From a virus, in the IMG/VR virus record IMGVR_UViG_3300001683_000039, positions 1-42,120 of that record: 42,120 nucleotides of DNA. One strand, given 5' to 3'. The position numbers were made by a program, and so were the translations under genes. Shown piece after piece: positions 12,151 to 19,585 of the stretch. Each line of letters begins with the position of its first letter. The first letter of the stretch is position 1. The notes beneath the pieces are model-generated. The model made no database searches. It was not told the origin of the DNA and saw only the letters and a list, made by a program, of their open reading frames with translations.

Positions 12151-12422
12151 TATTGTTTATCGAAAAAGTGACCTACTTCGACAGTAGTGCGATAGGTATC
12201 ATTACCATCCCACCTCGATAGACTGACACACCGGACACTTCTTGGTCTTTCTGTAGAGGAAGTCACGAGCGACGTGTCACCATGGTCATGTCTGTCAATA
12301 TCGACTGAACCATATCCATCATTATCATCATAAATCCAAATCTCATCACCATTGGATAATTTGATTTCAATAGTATGACATTTTCTCACTTCATCTGTTT
12401 CAAGATTTTGAGTTATTTTCAT
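12150..12422 (-). CDS. Hypothetical acidic protein, 90 aa
   Basis: ATG 12422 behind AACAGGAGACTAAA; the longer in-frame start at 12479 would run through the leader hairpin and is rejected. The centre is acidic and Gly/Asp-rich (DEIWIYDDNDGYGSVDIDRH), followed by a Ser/Arg stretch and a beta-rich end. No family recognised. The stop codon overlaps tRNA-like element 4. Confidence 0.6.
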   Translation of the reverse strand: MKITQNLETDEVRKCHTIEIKLSNGDEIWIYDDNDGYGSVDIDRHDHGDTSLVTSSTERPRSVRCVSLSRWDGNDTYRTTVEVGHFFDKQ

Positions 12423-12465
12423 TTTAGTCTCCTGTTGTTTTACTTGTGTAACGACTTTGTGTCGT
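12423..12465 (-). promoter_or_regulatory. 5' hairpin and leader for the 90-aa gene
   Basis: Minus strand: ACGAC/GTCGT (5 perfect pairs, loop ACAAA, 12451-12465), then an A/C-rich stretch containing ACACAAGTAAAACAAC and AGGAG. The loop matches the hairpin at 11275-11293. Confidence 0.7.
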
Positions 12466-12468
12466 AGT

Positions 12469-12513
12469 GGGCTGGTCAATAGCGAATTGAATAATGACTG
12501 ATCATTCCAGCCC
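12469..12513 (-). ncRNA. tRNA-like element 5 (degenerate T-arm)
   Basis: Minus strand, 45 nt: acceptor GGGCTGG/CCAGCCC (7 perfect pairs). Inside, AATGATCAGTCATT can form a perfect 5-bp hairpin, and TTCAATTC follows at the T-loop position, but the T-stem is weak (GTCA/TGAC with a mismatch, then TA/TA). The junction CTGGAATG recalls elements 1 and 4. It keeps the acceptor and the linker start but appears partly decayed or differently folded. A TATAAT lies about 16 bases upstream on this strand. Confidence 0.6.
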
Positions 12514-12528
12514 TACACAAACATTAGG

Positions 12529-12534
12529 TATTAT
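12529..12534 (-). promoter_or_regulatory. Possible internal -10 box upstream of element 5
   Basis: TATAAT on the minus strand, with no good -35 (TTATCT at 19 bases is the nearest). If active it would start transcripts at or next to tRNA-like element 5. Weak call. Confidence 0.25.
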
Positions 12535-12576
12535 AGTGATCGTCTATCCTATTGAGATAACCGCCAGTGTCTGACT

Positions 12577-12627
12577 TTATGTTAATCTGCAACTACCTGA
12601 GACTGCTCTGCTCAGTAAGTCGGTCAT
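12577..12627 (-). CDS. Sixteen-residue micro-ORF
   Basis: ATG 12627 lies behind AGAAGGAATCC and ends with TAA at 12577-12579. The peptide is MTDLLSRAVSGSCRLT. It occupies the place where a gene would follow tRNA-like element 6 and its hairpin. It is the first translatable ORF of the operon and may be a leader peptide. Function unknown; the only evidence is the SD and the repeated architecture. Confidence 0.4.
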   Translation of the reverse strand: MTDLLSRAVSGSCRLT

Positions 12628-12669
12628 GGATTCCTTCTTGATCACTTATTGTGAAGATGCTGTCTTCAC
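12628..12669 (-). promoter_or_regulatory. 5' hairpin and leader after element 6
   Basis: Minus strand: GTGAAGA/TCTTCAC (7 perfect pairs, loop CAGCA, 12651-12669), then AATAAGTGATCAAGAAGGA. The leader is less A/C-rich than in the other copies. Confidence 0.6.
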
Positions 12670-12673
12670 TCAA

Positions 12674-12715
12674 GGTTTTGTCGAGGAGTATTCCCTCGAT
12701 GCACCGGGCAAAACC
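12674..12715 (-). ncRNA. tRNA-like element 6 (non-canonical T-loop), head of the operon
   Basis: Minus strand, 42 nt: acceptor GGTTTTG/CAAAACC (7 perfect pairs), linker CCCGGTGCA, T-stem TCGAGG/CCTCGA (6 perfect pairs), seven-base loop GAATACT. The geometry is the same as in elements 1-4 but the loop does not match TTCRANY. It lies about 25 bases after a candidate promoter, so it would be near the 5' end of the primary transcript. The structure reads almost as well on the plus strand, so the strand is inferred from its neighbours. Confidence 0.65.
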
Positions 12716-12744
12716 ATCTAATTGTCTAATAACTTCACCAGAAA

Positions 12745-12772
12745 GGTATAACATTTGTTACATATGTTGCAA
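12745..12772 (-). promoter_or_regulatory. Candidate promoter of the minus-strand accessory operon
   Basis: Minus strand: TTGCAA (12772-12767), 16 bases, TATACC (12750-12745). The start would fall near 12738, about 23 bases before element 6. The -10 overlaps a perfect inverted repeat TAACA-TT-TGTTA (12749-12760), a possible operator. A TATAAT on the plus strand (12783-12788) may belong to a divergent promoter for the structural genes. Confidence 0.45.
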
Positions 12773-12910
12773 GCATTATTATTATAATGATGAAAATAGT
12801 TTGTATTGTTGGTCGTGAGAAAGATTAGTGAATGATGTAGTTTAGAGTCATTTCGTAAGCTATTATTGAACCCTTACCATGCACATTTTTTAATTTTTGG
12901 AGCGAGAAGT
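12773..12910. other. Divergent control region, no gene seen
   Basis: AT-rich stretch between the minus operon and the packaging genes. It holds TATAAT at 12783-12788 (plus strand) without a convincing -35, and the SD GGAGCGAGAAGT for the next gene. No repeat or RNA structure recognised. Confidence 0.4.
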
Positions 12911-13225
12911 ATGAAGAAAACAGATAAATTGGCAAAGTCATGGGGAATGTGGATCAGGGAGCATCCTCAGACACCAGTATTGTTGCAAAAGATCATGGAT
13001 ACAGCCATGACTGATGGCGACACAAACCAATGGACAGCCATTAAGATGATGGTCGATAGGATTGCTCCTCACCTCAAGGCTATTGAGATGGAAGTACAGG
13101 GTGAATTGACCCAAGGTGTCATTGTATTACCAGAGAAGAGGGTTAGGACAGTGAAGAGGGAAGAGATAGATAGGGTAGCCGAGTCCACCGTTAAGACAAT
13201 ATTGAATGGTAGCGCTGAGGCGTAG
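12911..13225 (+). CDS. Probable terminase small subunit
   Basis: 104 aa from ATG 12911 behind TTGGAGCGAGAAGT; an in-frame start at 12866 has no SD. Helical and basic in both halves (DKLAKSWGMWIREHPQTPVL, then KRVRTVKREEIDRVAESTVK), with TNQWTAIKMMVDRIAPHLKAI in the centre. The position directly before the large terminase, and the size, fit a DNA-recognition subunit that binds the packaging start. No helix-turn-helix is obvious. The call rests mainly on position. Confidence 0.6.
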   Translation: MKKTDKLAKSWGMWIREHPQTPVLLQKIMDTAMTDGDTNQWTAIKMMVDRIAPHLKAIEMEVQGELTQGVIVLPEKRVRTVKREEIDRVAESTVKTILNGSAEA

Positions 13226-13430
13226 CCATTGAAATGGTGCATAATAGACATTATGTATAATTGGGTAGGAATGTCCTCTCAACCTCTCCCTTCCCCGCAG
13301 GATAAAAAGGGGTGAAAGCGACCCCCCTATCCCCGGTGCGATCGTCCCGTATCCGCCTATATGTGTTAGTTAGTCACTCACAGACATTTTTATGTTCTGT
13401 AACCCCCCCCTCTTTTTTAACAAATAAGAT
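13226..13430. other. Intergenic region before terminase: palindrome, hairpin and C8/T6 tract
   Basis: No gene. Contains a perfect inverted repeat CATAAT-AGAC-ATTATG (13240-13255) flanked by TTGAAA (13229) and TATAAT (13256-13261, spacing 21, too long for a normal promoter). A small hairpin GGGGT/ACCCC lies at 13309-13325, and a run of eight C then TCTTTTTT at 13403-13418 just before the terminase ATG. A location between terminase genes is typical for pac or cos sites, which this could include. Confidence 0.4.
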
Positions 13431-14819
13431 ATGAATATAGATAACAAAAAAATATTATGGAAACCTCATAAGGGAGCCCAAACAACCGCCCTTCAACAGA
13501 CAGCATTTGAAGTCTTATATGGAGGAGCAAGAGGCGGAGGTAAGACTGAGGCTGGTTTAGCTTGGATGATTGAACCTAATTATCTAATGAATCCACGATA
13601 CAGGGGACTTGTTATTCGTAGGAACTACGATGACTTGCGAGATTGGATTGATAGAGCGAGACAATTCTATAGGAGCTTAGGTGTTAAGGTAACTGGGAAT
13701 CCAGCAGAGTTTAATTTCCCATCAGGGGCAAAGATACGGACTGGTCACCTTGCAGATAGCGATGCTACATATAAATACTTAGGTCACGAGTATCACAAGA
13801 TACTTATTGAAGAGCTTACTATCATACCTGAAGAGGAGCACTATCTTAGGCTTATCTCTACATGCCGTTCTACGGTAAAGGGTCTCATTCCACAAATATT
13901 TTGCACAACCAACCCCGGAGGTGTCGGGCATATGTGGGTAAAACAGAGGTTTGTAGATGTCGCCCGAAACGAAGAGTACATTGATCCAGTTACTGGTAGG
14001 GATAGAATATTCATACCATCTCGCGTATACGACAACCCAACTCTAATGAAACACGATCCTAATTATGTAAAGACGCTTGAAGGGTTACCTGAAGAGCTTA
14101 AACGTGCATGGTTAGATGGAGACTGGGACGTATTTAGCGGGCAATACTTTAATAGGTGGAGATATGAGAAGCATGTTGTGAAACCATTTAAGATTCCTTC
14201 TGACTGGCATAGATATCGCGCTATTGACTATGGATTCTCTGCCCCTTTCTGTTGTCTCTGGATTGCTGTGGATTACGATGGGGACGCATATGTATATAAG
14301 GAACACTATGAAAAGCGCCAACCCCTATCACATCACACGGCAAAAATAAAAGAATTCAGCGCTGATGAAAAATATCAGAACACTCTTGCCGATCCAGCCT
14401 GTTGGATAAGAAACCCACAGAACACAAACAACTGGAGTAACGCCTTGCCTACCCATATGTCTATTGCAGATATAATGCAGTTTGATGGAGTAACGGCTAA
14501 CAGGGCAAACAATGACCGTATAAACGGTTGGAATGTTGTACGCGAATACTTAGAGTGGAATGATTCGGATAAACCTGAGCCACGTCTTAAAATCTTTGAG
14601 AATTGTAAGAATCTTATAAGGACTCTGCCAATGCTTGTACACTCTGAGAAGAGACCGGAGGACTTGGATACCAAACAGGAAGACCATTCTGCTGACGCAC
14701 TCCGTTATGGTTTGATGTACATAGGTAGCCCAAGTAAAGACAGTGTTAAGCCTTATTTACAGAGGGAACTTGAGAAACTTTTAGCAATGGATTCCACATG
14801 GACGGGGATAAGAAATTAA
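13431..14819 (+). CDS. terL: Terminase large subunit (packaging ATPase-nuclease)
   Basis: 462 aa. Walker A is GGARGGGKT (31-39), Walker B LIEE (125-128) and coupling motif CTTNPGG (158-164). The nuclease domain opens with AIDYGFS (264-270), whose Asp266 should bind metal; DHSADALRYG near the C-terminus supplies the last acidic residue of the RNase H-like site. It translocates DNA into the prohead and cuts it. The ATG has no clear SD and follows a C/T homopolymer tract, so initiation may be weak. Confidence 0.95.
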   Translation: MNIDNKKILWKPHKGAQTTALQQTAFEVLYGGARGGGKTEAGLAWMIEPNYLMNPRYRGLVIRRNYDDLRDWIDRARQFYRSLGVKVTGNPAEFNFPSGAKIRTGHLADSDATYKYLGHEYHKILIEELTIIPEEEHYLRLISTCRSTVKGLIPQIFCTTNPGGVGHMWVKQRFVDVARNEEYIDPVTGRDRIFIPSRVYDNPTLMKHDPNYVKTLEGLPEELKRAWLDGDWDVFSGQYFNRWRYEKHVVKPFKIPSDWHRYRAIDYGFSAPFCCLWIAVDYDGDAYVYKEHYEKRQPLSHHTAKIKEFSADEKYQNTLADPACWIRNPQNTNNWSNALPTHMSIADIMQFDGVTANRANNDRINGWNVVREYLEWNDSDKPEPRLKIFENCKNLIRTLPMLVHSEKRPEDLDTKQEDHSADALRYGLMYIGSPSKDSVKPYLQRELEKLLAMDSTWTGIRN

Positions 14820-15007
14820 TGCACATAACAATGTTTGATGAGAGGGGTGACCGGAAAGAGGTCATACTTGAGTCAGAAGACTATCCTAATATTGAACTAA
14901 ATAAGGATGCCCAATGTCAGTTTGATCAGGCAATATCAGATATAGCTTGTTCGTCCATAGACCTGACAATCAACAATAAGAACACCCCATATGGAGCACA
15001 CGGTTAA
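14819..15007 (+). CDS. Hypothetical protein between terminase and portal, 62 aa
   Basis: ATG 14819 overlaps the terminase stop (TAATG). An in-frame ATG at 14798 would add seven residues. Acidic, with a short beta start (MHITMFDERGDRKEVILE) and DQAISDIACSSIDLTIN. No family recognised. Confidence 0.5.
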   Translation: MHITMFDERGDRKEVILESEDYPNIELNKDAQCQFDQAISDIACSSIDLTINNKNTPYGAHG

Positions 15008-15012
15008 TAAAA

Positions 15013-15156
15013 ATGTATCACAATAAACAGCAGGTGCGAGCCAGTGTATCAGCCTCCATTAAAAAGAACAAAACTCCTAAAGGTTTTCATCGTATGCCTG
15101 ATGGGAGCTTAATGAAGGGGAGTTCACATCCTAAAAATAATAAAACGAGGAAATAA
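15013..15156 (+). CDS. Small basic head protein, 47 aa
   Basis: ATG 15013 to TAA 15156. The segment KTPKGFHRMPDGSLMKGSSH is characteristic of tiny basic proteins encoded just before the portal in many podoviruses and siphoviruses; their role is not established. The rest is Lys- and Asn-rich. The SD is poor, so it may depend on coupling with the gene upstream. Confidence 0.65.
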   Translation: MYHNKQQVRASVSASIKKNKTPKGFHRMPDGSLMKGSSHPKNNKTRK

Positions 15157-15161
15157 TTGTA

Positions 15162-16952
15162 ATGGCAGATAACATAAACCACTTAGATAAATATCAACCA
15201 TCCACAAAAGATAGTGACGCTGTACGTAAGGTAACCAATATGTTTGGTATGGCACGCAAGGCTCGTGGTAGCGTTGAGAAATTGTGGCGAGAGGCTGAGG
15301 GGTTATATCAGGGAAACCACTGGGAAAGCATGAACATGCCTAAGTTTAAGAACCAGATTACGGTTGACTTGATCGCATCAGCGATTGATACTATGATCCC
15401 AATATTATCTTCAAGACCTCCAAAGATTGATATTATTGCAGTTGCAGGGGATGAGCGTGGCAGTGATGTCGCGGGAACTGTTCAGGCGTTTATGGATGAG
15501 CTTTGGACTATAAGGGATATGCAGAATCTTATACCAGAATTCTTACTTGACTATCTTGTCTATGGGACTGGCGTTATGAAGGTTAACTGGAATAACGTAG
15601 ATGATCTGCCGGACTGTGATGTTGTTGATCCATTTAATTTCTACGTAAACCCATCAGCTACAAAATTAGAGAACGCTGAGTGGGTGTGTATTGTATCTCC
15701 AATGCCTATATATGAGATTAAGGAAAGATTTGAAAACGGTAAGTACGTCAAACCAATGTCGGACTTAGATAAATTTAGCGCAACTAAAATTGGCACAACT
15801 GATGTTGACGGTGAGAAGGTTCAGGTAACGGATACGAAAGGTCAGGAAACTAATTATTATGAGAGCATGGGAAAGGCAATGGAAGACCTTGAGCCCAGAG
15901 CCCTTGTTATCGAGTGTTATATGCGAGACCCTTCTAAGGAATATGTTGTTGATGACGAAGGCAAAGAGGTTCACAAGCGTAAATATCCAAATGGAATGCG
16001 TCAGGTGATCGTGAGCAATGGTGTTCTATTATATGATGGACAAACAAAGTATCCATTCTTTAATAGAGAAAACCACCTTCCTCATCCTTTCCCTTTTGTT
16101 TCTATTAAAAACACAGGGTCACCGCATTCGTTCTGGGGCAAACCAGAACCTAAAAGATTAAAGTCTCTCAATCTCGCCATGGATAGAATAAGCTCTCAGG
16201 TTATGGATAATATCCACCTGACAGCCAATCCAATGTGGGTTATAGATGAGAGCACTGGTGTGGAAAACCAGATAACAAATAAACCAGCTCAGGTTATACG
16301 TAAAAAGGGGGCAGGTAGTGTTGAGATGAAGAGCCCGCCATCCATGCCCGGATACGTGTTTAACTTTTACGAGCTTCTTAGTGATGTGTTTGAAACCGTA
16401 AGTGGCGTGAACAAGTCAACTCAAGGTAAGGATTCGTCTAATGTCACGAGTGGCGTTCAAGCTCAAATATACAGACAAGCCTCCACTACTAAGATTGACT
16501 TCAAGTCACGATCTGTAGATCAGGCTATTTCAACATTAGGCGCAATGTGGGTAGCAATGTTTAAACACCTTGGGAGCAGTATTGTTCGTGTAAACTATAT
16601 TAACGAGGATGGTTTATCTGAACAGCGTGATATGGTTGGTGTGATGTTCCGTGACGTTGACATGTTAGTTCGCGCAAAGGCAGGATCAATGTTACCTGAG
16701 AATAGGATGTTCATCGAAAACAAAATTTTACAGCTTGCCCAACTTGGCATTGTAACCGATCCAGAGTACATTGTTGATAGCATGGAGCTACCCGGCAAGG
16801 AGAGGTTGCTCGCTAAGATTAGGGAAGAAAAAGCAAAAGCGGAGGCTGAGGAAAACGCTCCGGTGACTCCCGACCAGCTTGGTGGTAATGAGGACGAGAT
16901 TTATGAGACGCTCATGGAGAATCCTGAGTTAGCTGATAAGGTACAAACTTAA
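15162..16952 (+). CDS. Portal protein
   Basis: 596 aa from ATG 15162. The N-terminus (RKARGSVEKLWREAEGLYQG, then ITVDLIASAIDTMIPILSSR) and the region LVYGTGVMKVNWNN to DPFNFYVNPSATKLENAEW match podovirus-type portals. PEPKRLKSLNLAMDRISSQV and the VNKSTQGKDSSNVTSGVQAQ segment match the stem and crown part. The C-terminus is a charged helix. It forms the 12-subunit channel for DNA entry and exit and the base for the adaptors. Length and placement after terminase fit. Confidence 0.9.
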   Translation: MADNINHLDKYQPSTKDSDAVRKVTNMFGMARKARGSVEKLWREAEGLYQGNHWESMNMPKFKNQITVDLIASAIDTMIPILSSRPPKIDIIAVAGDERGSDVAGTVQAFMDELWTIRDMQNLIPEFLLDYLVYGTGVMKVNWNNVDDLPDCDVVDPFNFYVNPSATKLENAEWVCIVSPMPIYEIKERFENGKYVKPMSDLDKFSATKIGTTDVDGEKVQVTDTKGQETNYYESMGKAMEDLEPRALVIECYMRDPSKEYVVDDEGKEVHKRKYPNGMRQVIVSNGVLLYDGQTKYPFFNRENHLPHPFPFVSIKNTGSPHSFWGKPEPKRLKSLNLAMDRISSQVMDNIHLTANPMWVIDESTGVENQITNKPAQVIRKKGAGSVEMKSPPSMPGYVFNFYELLSDVFETVSGVNKSTQGKDSSNVTSGVQAQIYRQASTTKIDFKSRSVDQAISTLGAMWVAMFKHLGSSIVRVNYINEDGLSEQRDMVGVMFRDVDMLVRAKAGSMLPENRMFIENKILQLAQLGIVTDPEYIVDSMELPGKERLLAKIREEKAKAEAEENAPVTPDQLGGNEDEIYETLMENPELADKVQT

Positions 16953-16964
16953 AGGACAATATAA

Positions 16965-17294
16965 ATGCCACAACGTAGAATTAAAAAAATAAGAAAAAAG
17001 AAACCGACTGATATAAAGCTTCAAAGTAGGGCTCATGGTTTGAGTTTAATGAAAACCTCTGTTCTCGGTATGAATCCAGTGAAAATGAGGAAGATAAAAC
17101 CTCAAACTAACAAAGAAGCAACAGCAAGCTATAGAAGAGAGAATCCATATCAAAATATGAATTGGGAAGAGTCCGAGAAGGCTCGGTTGAAACGTAAGAA
17201 AAAAACAGATGAAGACGATAGTAGGCGTGAAAGACTTAATATTCCAGATAGATGGGACGCTTATAAATCACGGGTTAAAAAAGAAAAATTGTGA
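16965..17294 (+). CDS. Lys/Arg-rich hypothetical protein, 109 aa
   Basis: ATG 16965 behind AAAGGACAATATAA. Extremely basic throughout (PQRRIKKIRKKKP, KARLKRKKKTDE) and probably disordered. It lies between portal and scaffold. It could be a small virion or prohead protein that contacts DNA. No family recognised. Confidence 0.55.
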   Translation: MPQRRIKKIRKKKPTDIKLQSRAHGLSLMKTSVLGMNPVKMRKIKPQTNKEATASYRRENPYQNMNWEESEKARLKRKKKTDEDDSRRERLNIPDRWDAYKSRVKKEKL

Positions 17295-17397
17295 AAAGAA
17301 AAAATAATTAAAACCTCTTTTGCTATTTTAGAAGTAGAAGTGGTTAGATATTCTTATAGTACAGTGCTTACATATTGTTAATTAACCTAATGGGGAA

Positions 17398-18306
17398 ATG
17401 AATATGACTGAGAGCATAGAAGGTGGAACTTACGGAGAATCGGTAACACGAGAGGTTGCTGACTCGCTAATTACAGAAGACATTGAAGATGTCTCTACAC
17501 CAGTTAGTGATGAAGTAACAGAAGTAATGGAAGCCAGCAGTGAGGAAGCGACTGCAAAGGAAGCAGAGACTCAGGAAACTGAGCAACTTGCGGAAGAAGA
17601 CACAGCTCCTACGGAAGACGATAGTATTTACGATGTTGAAATCGATGGTACTATCTACACAGCCGAACAGTTAACTGAGGCTATAAAGGACTCCAATAAC
17701 AAGTCCGAATGGCAGAAAAGTAATACTCAGAAGGCTCAGGATGTCTCTCAACGAGAGTCCGAGCTTAAGACTGAACTCGACAGAATCAGTGGTGTGATGA
17801 AAGACGAGGAAGTTGTGGAAACTATGAAAGATATTCTTGGCGAAGACCATGAATTCTTTAGAGAGTCTAACGTAAAGTTTTCAGACAATGCGGATAATCA
17901 GGAACAGCCTACTGTTAGTAATCAATCTGATAGTAGGGTAGACGCTTTAGAAGCTCAGTTGCAGGAAATTCACTTGAAAGATCAAGTGAGCCAAGAGATA
18001 AACTCTCTTATAACAGCACACCCTGAGCTCAAGGATGATGGCGAAGCTATATCTGAGGTGTTAGATATAGCAGTAGATCGGGATATTCCCAATTTAGAAG
18101 ACGCACTAACCCTTGCACAATCAAGAGCATCTGAACAATCCGCCGTAATGAGGGCTATGAAGAAACTGAAAGAAGCTGAAAATCTAAAGGCTATACCTGA
18201 AGTGGATAGTAAGACGAAGGGTGATCACAGTCCAACTGTGACAAAGAGCCCTGACTTTGATCATGCACGAGAGGTAGCATTTAAGGATTATCAGCTCTTT
18301 GAATAA
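17398..18306 (+). CDS. Scaffolding protein
   Basis: 302 aa, starting at ATG 17398 (or 17404) after ATGGGGAA. The first 80 residues are very acidic and Glu/Thr-rich. The middle is helical (KAQDVSQRESELKTELDRIS), with further coiled coil (DALEAQLQEIHLKDQVSQEI) and a basic, polar C-terminus that would bind the capsid protein. Placement between portal and major capsid and the composition fit a scaffold. A 103-base AT-rich gap precedes it, holding the palindrome GTTAATTAAC near 17374, a possible control site. Confidence 0.8.
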   Translation: MNMTESIEGGTYGESVTREVADSLITEDIEDVSTPVSDEVTEVMEASSEEATAKEAETQETEQLAEEDTAPTEDDSIYDVEIDGTIYTAEQLTEAIKDSNNKSEWQKSNTQKAQDVSQRESELKTELDRISGVMKDEEVVETMKDILGEDHEFFRESNVKFSDNADNQEQPTVSNQSDSRVDALEAQLQEIHLKDQVSQEINSLITAHPELKDDGEAISEVLDIAVDRDIPNLEDALTLAQSRASEQSAVMRAMKKLKEAENLKAIPEVDSKTKGDHSPTVTKSPDFDHAREVAFKDYQLFE

Positions 18307-18334
18307 TTAACCACAATTTAGGGGGTAAAGTCAA

Positions 18335-19315
18335 ATGGCTTTAAACTATGATAATTTATCAGCCTTAACGAAGAATCAATACATTCCTCTTATGGTCGAT
18401 AATATATTCAATAGCAATGTCTTGACACACCGTCTCTTGAGAAAATCCAAAGCTGGCGCTTCTGGCATGAAAGTTCTGCAACCTGTAGAATATGCTAAAG
18501 CTGATGCTAAGGGTTTCTACTCTGGATACGATATACTTGATACCTCACCTACAGAAGTCTTCACGGATGCCGAGTACGATTGGAAACAGTGTTATGCTAC
18601 AATCTCTATATCTGGGCGCGAAGAAGCTTTGAATGACGGTGCGGAACGAGTTATCGATCTATTAGAGGCTAAGGTCAAGAATGCTGAAAAATCACTTAAA
18701 GACATGTTTGGTACTTCATTATATGGTACTCAAACTGGTAGCGGAACGGACTTTGTTGGTCTCCAACATATGATCGCTTCAGCTCGCTCTTTAGGTGGAA
18801 TTGACACCAGTGGTGGAGATTACACATGGTGGGATGCTGGCTCAGTGAAAGCTGTGTCTGGTACACCAACATATGCTAACATCACCGATACAGCTCACGC
18901 AAGCTTCATTCAGAAGTTAATTCGTGAGACGTATGGTGTTCTTACCATTGATGGTCAAAAACCATCCATAATCGTAACAACTCAAGTGGTATTCGATGCC
19001 TATGAGGAAAGCTTAGTAGCTCAGAAACGCTTCGGTGCTTCGAGCAAGTCTCTTGCAGACGCTGGCTTTACAAACCTCTTGTATCGCGGAACACCTGTTG
19101 TTGTTGACGATCACTGTCCTGCTGGAATGATGTTCTTCTTAAACGAGAACTACATCCGGTTTAGACACCACAGAAAGAGAAACTTCAAGTTCGAGGGCTT
19201 TCAAAAGCCAGTGAACCAAGACGCTCGCGTCGCGAAGATTCTATGGCTTGGAGCATTAACCTGTTCTGCTCCTCGCTACATGGGTAAAATAACAGGCTTA
19301 CCCTCAGCTTACTAA
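18335..19315 (+). CDS. Major capsid protein (HK97-like fold)
   Basis: 326 aa with a strong SD, AGGGGGTAAAGTCAA. An N-terminal helix (NQYIPLMVDNIFNSNVLTHR), then MKVLQPVEYAKADAKGF (E-loop region), QCYATISISGREEALNDG (spine helix start) and a P-domain including TTQVVFDAYEESLVAQKRFG. The end resembles phage coat proteins with APRYMGKITGL. The Gly-rich section TSLYGTQTGSGTDFVGLQHM is typical. It forms the icosahedral shell. It is likely highly expressed given the SD. Confidence 0.88.
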   Translation: MALNYDNLSALTKNQYIPLMVDNIFNSNVLTHRLLRKSKAGASGMKVLQPVEYAKADAKGFYSGYDILDTSPTEVFTDAEYDWKQCYATISISGREEALNDGAERVIDLLEAKVKNAEKSLKDMFGTSLYGTQTGSGTDFVGLQHMIASARSLGGIDTSGGDYTWWDAGSVKAVSGTPTYANITDTAHASFIQKLIRETYGVLTIDGQKPSIIVTTQVVFDAYEESLVAQKRFGASSKSLADAGFTNLLYRGTPVVVDDHCPAGMMFFLNENYIRFRHHRKRNFKFEGFQKPVNQDARVAKILWLGALTCSAPRYMGKITGLPSAY

Positions 19316-19328
19316 TAAGGAGTAAACT

Positions 19329-19562
19329 ATGGCAATGACACAAGCAAGTTCTGACAAAGTAAAAGTCGGAATGTTGGGCGAAAAAGATGCTACTGATAAG
19401 GTTTACACCCAAATTGGTGGAGTGAGGTTTTACACCGGAACTGGTGCGCCTACTCATGCATCTGTTAAGGGTTCTATTGCGATCGATGTTTCCACTGGTA
19501 AAATGCATATTTGCACAGTTGCTACTGGCACGTGGGTTGTAGTCGGAGCGCAAACGACTTAA
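19329..19562 (+). CDS. Head decoration/fibre-like protein, 77 aa
   Basis: ATG 19329 behind AATAAGGAGTAAACT. The segment GAPTHASVKGSIAIDVSTGK followed by ATGTWVVVG matches a short beta motif (A-x-x-G-x-x-x-x-D-x-x-x-G-x-x-x-x-x-x-x-G-T-W) found in head-fibre and tail-fibre proteins. The position directly after the capsid suggests that it decorates the head. No cement-protein family can be named. Confidence 0.6.
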   Translation: MAMTQASSDKVKVGMLGEKDATDKVYTQIGGVRFYTGTGAPTHASVKGSIAIDVSTGKMHICTVATGTWVVVGAQTT

Positions 19563-19585
19563 CACAGTAACGTAACGTATTCTTG

